In this document: one piece after another, positions 12,149 through 20,928 of the stretch
How positions within the stretch are numbered: the stretch's first letter is position 1
Layout: each line of letters begins with the position of its first letter
NCBI GenBank assembly: GCA_943735955.1
Contig: OX030963.1
Span: 5,555,227-5,619,226, forward strand
Direction of reading: 5' to 3'
DNA length: 64,000 nucleotides
Origin: Piscicola geometra
Taxonomy: Eukaryota; Annelida; Clitellata; Hirudinida; Piscicolidae
Notes under the pieces: model-generated
What the model was told of the DNA's origin: nothing
Databases searched by the model: none
The model's input: only the letters and a program-made list of their open reading frames with translations
Made by a program: the position numbers and the translations under genes

Positions 12149-13900
12149 CAGGGGCGCAACCAGCAAAAATGCTGGGGGGGAGCTCAACTTTAGTCAAAAA
12201 AATAATTGTTTAATCCATTTACCGCAGCTGTTGGGTTTTGCAACATCAATTTATGTATTTTTTTGCTGTTTTAATACCGAGTTTTTTCACATATTTTGTA
12301 AATTAAATTTTAATTTCATAAGTTAAATTTTAATTTTAAAAGTTAAATTTCAACTTTTTCCATTTTATTATATATAGTCTTTTATATCCTTTTCACATTT
12401 AAAATTTCTCAAAACAATCTTTCTTCGTTTAGATAATTGTTCAATTTTTTCGTTTGATTTTTAGTATATTTATACAAATGTAGTCTTAATTTCAGTGTGA
12501 AAAGATAGTTAATACTTGAATTATTTTTTTAAATATTCAAAATAACTTTTAAAACGTTTTCAATGCTTTTAAAAATCAATGGGGCGTTTTCGCAACTTTC
12601 ACATAATATGATTTGATATGATTTTTAATAAGTCTAGTCATTATAATAATAATAAAATTATTATTTCGATGTAAATGTATTATGAAATTTATAAAATTAA
12701 AATTAAAAGTTTAATTTTGTACATGAATGTTGATTTTTATATTTCGATAAAAAATTCCAAACCGCAAATGTTTCACACTTGAAGCTTTTATTGAAAAGAA
12801 TATAATTTTTTAACCTCTCATAGGTTGAATAAAAAATTAAAATAAAGATAACATTCGTCGTCAGTGTCGTCTTTGAAACAGCACGACAGTTTATAAATGC
12901 TGTTGTAATTCACGTTAAATAATTTGCTTTGTTCTAATTAAAATAATTATTATTAATATTATAACAAATAAAATAATTAGAAGTCTGAATTTTATCGAAC
13001 TATTTGCAATTGAAATTTATTTCTGTTTAATAAATGTGGTTTGAATCAATTTATTTATGAATTCTTACTGTACATAAGTATGTCACACTTCCCGCTCACG
13101 TTGCGTTTTCGCAACATTTTGCCCCATTAAAACTTATGAAATAATTGTTTTCAATTTTGCTTGGGTTATTCTTATAACCATATAATCATTATTATATTAT
13201 ATATTATAATGCAAGTCTAAATGTAAAATTCATGTTAACTTTTTTTCTCGGGTAGCGGCGGTCAATGGGCTAAATAAAAACTACCAATTATAATTGATAA
13301 AGAATTTAAATAGTTTATTAATGATAAAAAAGAAAAACTACAAACTAAGTTGCATAGTATTCTTAAAGTTACGTCATCATTTTTTAAACTAAGGTAAAAA
13401 GTAAAAAAATAAGTTTGATATGAGATCCTAGACAGTCTATAATTTTTTTTCAAATATTTAGTTTCAACTAAATTTTGATGTGTTCTCAGTTACAAAATAA
13501 TTTTTCGATCAGTTTGTGAAAATCTTTTCACCATTTCATTTACTGGAAGAAGTGCAGTAGCTGTTTTGGTAGCAGATATTCTCAAACAAGCTTCGCAAAC
13601 GACGAGCAGATACAGTCGTCCTAAGATGAATTTTAATAGGCCGAAATTTAGAAAATGCTTTTTCTGCATCTGATGAAGTAACTGGGAGAGTCAGAACAAC
13701 ATCGAGCATATAATGCAACTCGGGCTGAAGGCTTGTTGCTCAAAAGAATTCTTGCAGTTCGATACATGCAATGAGATCAGACTGATACGCACGTAAACTT
13801 GATGTATTGATGTGATTTTGAGCTGTCTTTGCACAGTTTCAGCATCCTTTCTATGAAGGTTGGATAATTCTGAAAGCTCGAGAGTTATTTTGTCTATCTG
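12149..13900 (-). mobile_element. decayed hAT-like element (second family)
   Basis: The left end CAGGGGCGCAACCAGCAAAA resembles a hAT terminus and recurs near 20929 (aggggcgcaaccatcaaaa). On the minus strand at 13718-13536 is a hAT C-terminal dimerisation fragment. The middle is A+T-rich and shows no frame. I could not find a matching right terminus, so the outer limits are approximate. Confidence 0.5.
13536..13718 (-). pseudogene. hAT transposase C-terminal fragment
   Basis: LDVVLTLPVTSSDAEKAFSK, then IKIHLRTTVSARRLRSLFEN. The pattern 'P-V-(T/S)-x-x-x-A-E-(K/R)-x-F-S-K...LR' is the hAT dimerisation motif at the end of hAT and ZMYM-type proteins. Only the last part of the protein remains. 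Confidence 0.75.
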
Positions 13901-14179
13901 ATTTGTTCTTTATATACTGTGTCATCGCTAAAAAAATTTACATATAAAAAGTGTAAAGATTTAAAAGTGTAGTTAAGGTCTAGTGGTGCTCTATTTCTTC
14001 TCAGAATTTGTGACATGTTAGTGTTATTTTGGTGGAATCTCTATGTTCTGTGTTGATATATGAAATGTTTCGTGAGATAAAAAGCCGATGGCCATCCAGA
14101 GAAAATATCATTGTCCTATGGCATATTGAAAAATTCATTACCCCCCCCCCCCACCGAAAAAACTCATCGATTTTCGAAA

Positions 14180-14670
14180 AATTGCGAGACCCTTCAAAAA
14201 GGTCTGGGGGGGGCTCAAGCCACGGCTTGCAAGAGATGACAAGTACTTTCTTGCAAGTTTGCAAGAGCCGCATTTGCTCTTTCGGGCTGTTGCCACATAC
14301 AAGAAGATAACAAGGGGAGCGAGGATGGCTTAGATGGTAAACGTCGGACTTGCAACTTAAAGGTCGCCAGTTCGAATATCTGACAAGCAACCTTGAACTA
14401 TCATAAACCTAGTGTATATGATGCGGTGTTTGCGACGTATGCATTGAGAGATGTGTACGTCGTGTGGAGTGGGGTCTCTGGCGCATAAGAACCATGGTTC
14501 TCAGAACTATTGTAACATGGCCTGCGTCTTTCAGGCTGTGAATAATACAGACCAAAAAAACGATATATAAACTTGCAAAGCCTACTTCAGATTCTGTTCT
14601 ATAACATTGAATTATTGACTTTGTCCTCATTGACGTATCTTCATATTCAGAATCTGAAGTTACATAAATA
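14180..14670 (-). pseudogene. ZBED-like hAT transposase fragment split by a SINE
   Basis: Two blocks on the minus strand match the better-preserved copy at 58800-59100: 14665-14567 (VTSDSEYEDTSMRTKSII, ESEVGFAS) and 14310-14200 (LLVWWQ region in a shifted frame, then LAxLxRKYxxSxAS). Between them lies a SINE from about 14311 to 14566. In the 58.8-kb copy the two blocks are contiguous, which shows the order of events: hAT first, SINE later. Confidence 0.75.
14311..14566 (+). mobile_element. tRNA-derived SINE, copy 1
   Basis: The head has RNA polymerase III promoter-like boxes: box A 'tggcttagatggta' and box B 'ggtcgccagttcgaat', as in a tRNA. The body (gtgtacgtcgtgtggagtgg, then accatggttctcagaac, then gcctgcgtctttcaggctgt) is shared with the inverted copy at 45531-45772. 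The tail is A-rich (ccaaaaaaacgatatataa). It interrupts a hAT fragment. Confidence 0.88.
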
Positions 14671-14689
14671 AATAATAATAAATAATGCC

Positions 14690-14858
14690 TATTTATAATG
14701 CGCCAAGCACGCAACTGAGGCGACAAACACACGACATACATTGTGAAAAACCGCATCACATACACTAGGTATGTGATAGCTAACGTTTGACTGAACAGTG
14801 ATTCGAACTGGCGACCTCTAAGTTGCAGGTTCAACGATTTCACCATTTAAACCAACCC
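14690..14858 (-). mobile_element. tRNA-derived SINE, copy 2 (diverged)
   Basis: On the minus strand: 'ggtttaaatggtgaaatcgt' (box A region), 'agaggtcgccagttcgaatc' (box B), then 'tagtgtatgtgatgcggttt' and 'gtatgtcgtgtgtttgtcgc'. It matches copy 1 over head and body but with many differences and a short tail, so it is older or a subfamily. Confidence 0.75.
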
Positions 14859-15159
14859 ACCCGCTATCTTTTTAGTATCTTGTTTGGTGAAGGCTGTATA
14901 GTTTCGGAAGTTTATTTTCTACTAGTTTTTTCAAACAGCAAAAAACATCTAAATTTGAATAAATTTGAGTGCATTCAAATTTATAAGTGAAAGCTAACTT
15001 AGATTAAAGCACAGCCCTATTTAAAAGCTAGCTCAACAACAAAAATTATGGAATTTATAAAACAAATTTCGGTGTTTCAGTAAAGTTTACTGAGTAAACA
15101 CAAATAGTCTACGAAAACTATGAGTGTTCAAAATATCTGGTATTTTACGGTATATGAAA

Positions 15160-15250
15160 GTTGTTTGGGCATTATTTATTTTACTCATTCTACCTTGAGC
15201 GCTCTTGAATTTGAAGAAAAAGCGCTATAGAAATCTATTTGATTGAGTAT
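15160..15250 (+). repeat. short dispersed repeat (gcgctatag / ttgattga)
   Basis: 'accttgagcgctcttgaatt' and 'aaaaagcgctatagaaatct' followed by 'atttgattga'. Related to segments near 1515-1600, 15385-15450 and 63030-63105. Likely a SINE tail family. Confidence 0.5.
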
Positions 15251-15374
15251 CAGCGCTGTAGAACATTCATTAGGGGATACTTTGGAAATCGTACTCGGAA
15301 GCATAGACAGAGCAATATAAAAACAGCTGATGCAAATGTTTATTTATTTCTTGGATCAGCTGATTGTTGGTTTC

Positions 15375-16015
15375 TAACAATCAATCAATCAATCACAGGC
15401 ATTTATATAGCACTTCTTATCTTATTCAAAAGCGCTTTTCAAATAAATTTGTTAAATAAAACGGTTTCAGACCACTACCAATATATGTATGTATATCAAT
15501 TTAAATATAAAAAAACAATCAACCTCAATAATCCAACCTCACCCACACCACCATGACAATCACCGCCAAAAAAGCACTATTACTACCAATAAAAATTCAA
15601 TCATCACCACAGTACGAACACTCATACCACAGCACAATCATCACCACATCATCCTCAAAACCACAAAACACATTCATCATTCTTCTCAATTTTCTGTCTT
15701 GCCACTGGTGCCGAGGCTGCGATAGAGGGTGAAGGAGAAGTTCTTGCCATCGCTGCAACTGCTGCTGCTATGGGAGGATTTTTTCTTTATGTCGCAGCAC
15801 ACTTGATTCCCTGCGGCCATTTTGGTCTGCTGCGGCCATTCCTTGACAGATTCAAAACAACCAACATTCGACAAAAAACATTCTGATTAATTACATTTAA
15901 TTTTTTTTAAAACTTAAGATTCTAAAATTTTAATATATTATACCCAAAACCGTTTATTCTACAAATTTATTTGAGCGGCTGCTAAAATGGCAAAATGGCA
16001 GCCGCTAACCAAAGA
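15375..16015. mobile_element. insertion inside the triple-repeat transposon
   Basis: Present here but absent from the 52.0-53.0 kb copy. It begins with tandem 'aatcaatc' and 'ttatatagcacttcttatc', matching the short dispersed repeat family, then C/A-rich sequence, and ends near 'atggcagccgctaaccaaag'. That last motif also occurs beside the same repeat at 63105-63127 (ggcggccgctaaccaaagat), so the two may be ends of one mobile family. Confidence 0.55.
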
Positions 16016-16056
16016 TCTCTATATAACAATAACAAGAAGCTATATTATTTTAGACT

Positions 16057-16430
16057 TCGGCAAACTATCCGAGGCGAGATATATCGTAAAATGATCAATA
16101 ACTGAGGCTTCTTTTACTTCTTTTTTTACATATTTTTTAAAAAGTTATATGATAGTTAACGATATATATTTCAGCAAACTATCTTAGGCGAGATATATCG
16201 TAAAATGAACAATAAATTAGGCTTCTTTACTTCTTTTAGGAATAATTTTTTGAGTAAGTAATAATAATTTTACTCAGTAATGTTATATCTGGTATATATT
16301 TCGGCAAACTATCTGAGGCGAGATATATCGTAAAATGAACAATAAATAAGGCTTCTTTACTTCTTTTATGAATAATTTTTTGAGTAATTAATAATAATTT
16401 TACTCAGTAATATCAAATCTGTTCACATTA
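16057..16430 (+). repeat. three tandem ~120-bp units with palindromic core
   Basis: Each unit carries 'caaactatc(c/t)(g/t)(a)ggcgagatatatcg', with cgagatatatcg as an imperfect palindrome, then 'taaaatga(t/a)caataa' and 'ggcttctttta'. Unit starts are near 16057, 16173 and 16302. Confidence 0.9.
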
Positions 16431-16885
16431 AAATTATTTGAATTGTTATTCCTATTTATATACATAAACAATTACCGAGTCCATCATAATCCCAAAAAAT
16501 AGGTGAAACCACTATAAAATATTATAATTATGTAGAAATATTATGCTAAATTGTTTAGTAAAAAGTTTTAGCTTTGTATTTTTAGTCAGAGCAATAAAAG
16601 TCATTAGCAAAATGTTTTACTAGTAATATTATACTATAATACTATAATAATTATAGAAGTCAAAAGATCTGCGTGGTTTTCAACTCTAAAATAAACTAAT
16701 ATGAGAAAAAATCTTATTAATTTAAAGTATTTTATTTTGCCTGTTAGTAATACCGTTTTATTACGATTTAAACATTGGAAATTTGTCTATGTCAATCGTT
16801 AATCTCATTTGCATAAATTTTGAGTACGATTTCCAAACTAAACCATTCATTAGCTCCTTCAGTGAATTAAAACATGGATGAGAGG

Positions 16886-17180
16886 CAGTGGCAGCGATCT
16901 GCTGTAAATCTTGGGGGAGTCCTACCCAGCCTATGCAGCGATCCTGGGAGGGTTCATACCCCCTACTTTTAAATATAAAAAAACATTTTAAAACTTCTGT
17001 TTTGATACGAGTACTTAAGAAAGCGAAGAATAGTTTAGACAGCTATAACTACTATAACTACACATAGTCACAATGTATTACTATAAATGTTACAGTCAAA
17101 ACAAGTAATCAGGCATTTCGCGTAAAGCCTGAAAAAACAGTAATTTTGCGTATTGCCTAAAAATGCCCCATCATACGTCA
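16886..17180 (+). mobile_element. hAT family A, internally deleted remnant
   Basis: Begins CAGTGGCAGCGATCTGCTGT and runs 'aatcttgggggagtcctacc', which resembles the family A 3' terminus. It then jumps to 'gcagcgatcctgggagggtt', which resembles the 5' terminus, and continues with 'acagctataactactataac' and 'cacaatgtattactataaat', found in the 5' region of copies at 28.5 and 53.9 kb. This is an end-to-end deletion product. Confidence 0.6.
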
Positions 17181-17189
17181 GTTTGACTG

Positions 17190-17960
17190 AAATTAAACAT
17201 TCAGATCTTCAGTTATTTATTCGGCTTTTTTCCTTCAAACCTTTAAATTTTTTAACAAGTTTTTTCGAAAATTATTTTCATCTGTTTTTAAAAAAAAGTC
17301 ATTGAAACAATAAAGTTTAATGAAAAATCACATTTGTAACAGTATGGGAAACATAACTTGAACTAATTAATTTTTGTTTTTGCAAGACTTTTATGGCATC
17401 CTTTTATACAAAGCCTTTTGGGCTTGAAAGATTTGCATCAATTGGTCTGACAGCTTGAGAGAGTGTAATTGGATTTTAATATGTCATCAGTCTCAGTCAG
17501 TTCTATAGTTTTTTATCAACTAAATCTTTTCAATTTTATTGGTGGTTCCCATTTATGTCATAAATACAAATAGTTCACTTTGTTTTAAGTTTTAATTTAC
17601 AATTCTTCTTGAAGTAGTTGTTTCGGAAAAATTGTTTGAAGGAAAAAAGCTGTTGAAAATGTCCACATAAGGACTGAAAAAACTGAAAAATGAAACCTAG
17701 AAGCATTAGTGAAAAGATAATTTGTTGAAAGGCAGAGATGAAAATAATTTTGTTGCTTGAGGAAGCGTGCACTAACACACATGACATTACGAAAATAGGA
17801 TAATCCTCTTCATTAATGTTATTTTTATATAGTAAGTTTGATACTTTTAATGTTTTTCAATTCTCTTTTTTTAATCATCATAATCTAAAGCCATTGTTAG
17901 GTTAGATTTAAGTTTTCAAAAGTTTAACTTTCCTAAACTGAAGTGACAAAGCACAAGACA
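17190..17960. other. A+T-rich spacer, no gene seen
   Basis: A short minus-strand frame at 17575-17787 is Phe/Lys-rich and looks like chance. No repeat family recognised. Confidence 0.4.
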
Positions 17961-17975
17961 AGTATTTCTGAATCA

Positions 17976-17981
17976 TTTATT
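17976..17981 (-). terminator. AATAAA polyadenylation signal of the peptide gene
   Basis: Reads ggttAATAAAtgattc on the minus strand, about 255 bp past the stop codon and 145 bp past the proposed last 3' UTR acceptor. Confidence 0.4.
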
Positions 17982-18218
17982 AACCAAATGTAACTGAACC
18001 ATTTAATGAAGAGTAAAACTGGCAGTTCAATGAGCTGTTACAATAACTAATCTATGAATAATATAAATTTGCTTCTCATCTTCATCTTCTTCATCAGGCA
18101 GAGTAAGGAACCATCAAGCCCTTCTACCTGCGGATTGTTTTCAAGAATTCAATAGCTTTAATGAACTATTGCAAAAAGTTCTAATTTGAATATTCAACCT
18201 TACTTTTCTCCCTCTTAC

Positions 18219-18421
18219 CAGACTCTTCTTCGGATCATCCCGCTACTTTTCTAAACTCAACCAGTCCTGCCTTAGGCAATCCTCCCCTATGATTGCTCCC
18301 TCCTCCCCCCGCTGTTCGATGACTTTCCACCATCACTCCCATGAGAGAGACTGAGAAGATCAGTGCGAGGATGAACTTGAGCGTGAAGAAGAATCTCATG
18401 TTTCCAATCGTCTGCAACAAT
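18219..18421 (-). other. exon 2 of the small secreted peptide gene
   Basis: Bounded by an acceptor (tattccccgcag|attgttgc) and a donor after the stop codon (tctg|gtaagagg). It contains the whole reading frame. The proposed last exon begins at 18127 (atccgcag|gtagaagg). Confidence 0.5.
18235..18399 (-). CDS. small secreted Gly-rich basic peptide precursor
   Basis: A 54-residue frame. Residues 1-26 (MRFFFTLKFILALIFSVSLM, then GVMVES) are a classic signal peptide: basic n-region, long hydrophobic core, small residues near the predicted cut. The remaining 28 residues start HRTAGGGGSNHRGGLPKAGL and are Gly-rich, basic and Cys-free. A start further upstream (18462) exists, but a good splice acceptor lies between, at 18422, and the ATG at 18399 begins right at the signal peptide. 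Upstream are a plausible 5' UTR exon and a core promoter; downstream, a 3' UTR intron and AATAAA. This gives a complete, compact gene. The role (antimicrobial peptide, neuropeptide, other) cannot be told from the sequence; I recognise no family. Confidence 0.6.
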   Translation of the reverse strand: MRFFFTLKFILALIFSVSLMGVMVESHRTAGGGGSNHRGGLPKAGLVEFRKVAG

Positions 18422-18628
18422 CTGCGGGGAATACAGTGGGTTTGCAAGTTGCAAAGTGACATTGCGAAGCTGCACTAGATGCCTCAGTCTGTTAGAGTTT
18501 TGAATGCTTTTAGATAGTTTGGGTTGATTTTGAAGTACAATGTGAATTGTGAATAAGAAAAATATAAGTTCAAACTGTGTATGGTTTCTAATTAAGATAA
18601 CTTAGCAACTAAAAGCAAAGATACTAAC

Positions 18629-18656
18629 CTTAAAAATAGTTTCAAAAGAAAAGTAA
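18629..18656 (-). other. possible 5' UTR exon of the peptide gene
   Basis: Lies 25-30 bp downstream of the TATA box and ends with a donor, tttttaag|gttagtat. It would join the acceptor at 18422. The transcription start is inferred from TATA spacing. Confidence 0.45.
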
Positions 18657-18680
18657 CGCTGAAGTCTTGCTGCAAGAGGC

Positions 18681-18723
18681 TTTATACAAAAAATCACGTG
18701 CTAGCAAGATGTAATTTGATTGG
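18681..18723 (-). promoter_or_regulatory. core promoter: TATAAA, E-box CACGTG, CCAAT
   Basis: On the minus strand in order: CCAAT (18723-18719), CACGTG (18700-18695), then TATAAA (18686-18681). Spacing to the proposed first exon and orientation agree with transcription toward 18.2 kb. Confidence 0.5.
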
Positions 18724-18729
18724 TAGTTG

Positions 18730-19555
18730 TGTTCCTGTCAACTATTATTAAGATTCTATTTATTAATATAAGCCAATAATTTTTACTTTTCTCCCGAAGC
18801 GCCGCCTCTATTTACTATGTATAATTTTCTAAATTTAATTATTAATTCTAAAAAAGTAATACGAATGCATGTTTCTTCTGCTTAGAAAATTAACGCTGAA
18901 ATCACAATTATGTTTATTTAGCAAATAAGCAGGAAACGATCCACTTCGATATTGCGTTTTTATTTATCATTTATGTTTTACTTATATTATTTAAACTTAA
19001 ACTTTTGTAATATAAAATATGTTGAATATAATACAATATTTGTTAGATATAATATAAAATACATTAAACGAATGAAAGAATTATAGAATGACTATTTAAG
19101 AAACTTAAAGGTAGAATTAAAGCGGCTTTAAAACGTTTTCAGAGTTCCACTTATCGAAACCTTAACCGCCTTTAAAGTAACTCCAATGATAAAAATATTA
19201 TAAAAATGTTTTTATTTAAGAAGAGAAAACAATTGAACTTCATATTATTTTCAATATTCTAGAAGTTTGCCTAAAATTATTTTAAAAGATTTTTACAAAA
19301 TAATTTATTAATTTTTGAAAATTGAAATATTAAACACTTAATAATGGTTTTAACCAGTTGATTCTTTAGCTTACATTTGAGAAGTAATCAATATTCAGGC
19401 AATAAAATTATCATTTGATAATCCTGTGCCTTTTTTTTATATATTTAACATCTGTTAATGAGTCATTCTTAATCATTTATTTCTATTTTTTTGAAAAAAG
19501 AAGTTAAATCTCCTACACACAAGATACTGAGTCACAGGAATTTTCATTTATTTGA
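18730..19555. other. A+T-rich spacer, no gene seen
   Basis: Nothing recognisable on either strand apart from long A/T runs. Confidence 0.45.
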
Positions 19556-19559
19556 TTTC

Positions 19560-19900
19560 TATCGGGGAATAATGAATGACAGAAAGTGACTTGCGCGATG
19601 AATTGTATTAAAGTGAGAAAGAGTTGCGCAGTTTGTCGATCTCACTCTCTCCATCGAGACCATCTTGATCCAGTAGCAGGACAGAGTCGAGACGGCTGGA
19701 GATGGAAACGGGTGCAGTGGATGGCCATGTTGTTCTTCGTATTTCGTCATGCCTTTAGCGTTCCACAACGCTTTGTTGAGAATCGCCTTTTTGACCTTTG
19801 ACCATCCAGTGATTCCTTCGCTCCGTCCGCTGATTCCAGTCTTCACGTGCATAGGTAGACATACCTAGACCACTGCGCACGCTACAGGCCCTTGAACAGG
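19560..19900. other. G+C-richer unassigned block
   Basis: Stands out from its A+T-rich neighbours and is open on both strands for 70-100 codons (for example GWSKVKKAILNKALWNAKGM on minus). It adjoins the two candidate exons and may be 3' UTR or non-coding sequence of that gene. Confidence 0.3.
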
Positions 19901-19908
19901 GAGTCAAG

Positions 19909-20283
19909 TTAGTTATAGAGCCAACGACCCTCTTTCGCTCCTTCAGCATTTAGCATTATCCATGGAGTGCCACGAGGAGGCATGCTGTTGGACTTTGGAG
20001 CAGAGCCTGCAACGTAGGTCGAGCTTTTCTCAGTTTTCCACACCACCCTCAGTCACGGTTTGTCAGAAATCACCATCGGTGTAAGCTGAAGTTTGAATGA
20101 AAAAAGGAAGCTGAACAAGTTGAAGGTGTTGCAATGAGTTATAGATAAAACTAGATGTGTTCGAATAAATGAAGAAACTCAAAATGCGCAAACCTGTTTC
20201 GTCGTTATCGTCCTTGCTCACACTGGCTGCAGGGGAATCTCTCAAGCAAAGGACTCTGCATTTTTCTTCATGGTAAAACGCAC
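19909..20283 (-). CDS. two phase-matched exons of an unrecognised gene
   Basis: Exon 20283-20194 has an acceptor (attttgtcag|gtgcgttt) and donor (cgaaacag|gtttgcgc) and encodes AFYHEEKCRVLCLRDSPAAS, then VSKDDNDET. The next exon, 20006-19909, has an acceptor (acgttgcag|gctctgct) and encodes GSAPKSNSMPPRGTPWIMLN, then AEGAKEGRWLYN and a stop. The phases match exactly (1 base plus 2 bases). Base composition is clearly higher in G+C than the surroundings. The 5' acceptor implies earlier exons that I did not find; they would lie above 20.3 kb, where transposons dominate. No family recognised. It could be the end of a real gene or a conserved part of an unknown repeat. Confidence 0.35.
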
Positions 20284-20519
20284 CTGACAAAATATTGTTT
20301 ACAGGAGATTGGCTAGGAATCCTAACTTAAGATTATATTCTACACCACATTTTGTTATACTTGCTCTATTTGCTGTAAAACATTTCGTTTGAAATAGAGA
20401 GGTTTCAAATCACATTTCAAACTTGATTTGTAATTACTTTTCAAATTGTAATAAAAAAATAAAAAAACTGTAGGTAATTATGAAAGAGAAAAGTTTTTGC
20501 AATTTTCACACTATCAAAG

Positions 20520-20800
20520 CAGGGGAAGCGATCTGCGGAAAATCTTGGAGAGGTCCAAAACCCGGTATCAGCCCATACAGTACCAGCGATACTATTATGT
20601 ATTGTTTGCTGTATTGAAAACTACTTTTTTATCAACTATTAATATTTGTATCGGCAAACACTTAAATAAAAAGGTCGATACTCAATATAAATACTTTTCT
20701 ATTTCCACTACAAGCGAATTGAAGAAAAAAATAGCGATTTTGATATATTTTATTATTGGTCATCTATATAAATTCAATTACAACTAGCCATCAACCCTAC
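20520..20800 (+). mobile_element. hAT family A, terminal fragment
   Basis: CAGGGGAAGCGATCTGCGG, then 'acccggtatcagcccataca', 'taatatttgtatcggcaaac' and 'agccatcaaccctaccaata'. The same order is seen in the other family A 3' ends. It is oriented opposite to the transposase fragment that follows at 20.99 kb. Confidence 0.8.
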
Positions 20801-20928
20801 CAATATCAAAACAACCACTCTAAAAGTATAACCATGGTTCATAAGTTTGAAGAAAAATTTAACTTTCTTTTAAAGTTTTTAGCGATTTGAGGAAAAGTAA
20901 TTAGGTTTTGCATTGCGTACTTACAGGG

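Larger units (their letters stand above)
15274..16844 (+). mobile_element. non-autonomous DNA transposon with triple internal repeat, copy 1
   Basis: 1571 bp flanked by a 9-bp direct repeat ATTCATTAG (15265-15273 and 16845-16853). The termini are inverted: GGGATACTTTGGAAATCGTA at the left, and GGTTTAGTTTGGAAATCGTA as the reverse complement of the right end. The inside holds three tandem copies (about 16057, 16173 and 16302) of a segment with 'ggcgagatatatcgtaaaat'. An inverted homologue lies at 52023-53001. This copy is 590 bp longer because of extra sequence at about 15375-16010, which includes a SINE-like tail (aatcaatcaatcacaggc). Confidence 0.85.

Noticed and set aside
12575..13140. Possible inverted repeat (aatggggcgttttcgcaac ... 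ttgcgttttcgcaacattttgcccc)
   Set aside because: The arms share only short blocks and no target duplication was found; left as chance or very old MITE.
14315..14390. Functional tRNA gene
   Set aside because: Box A and B are tRNA-like, but the acceptor stem does not pair and the same head occurs in several SINE copies with a common body.
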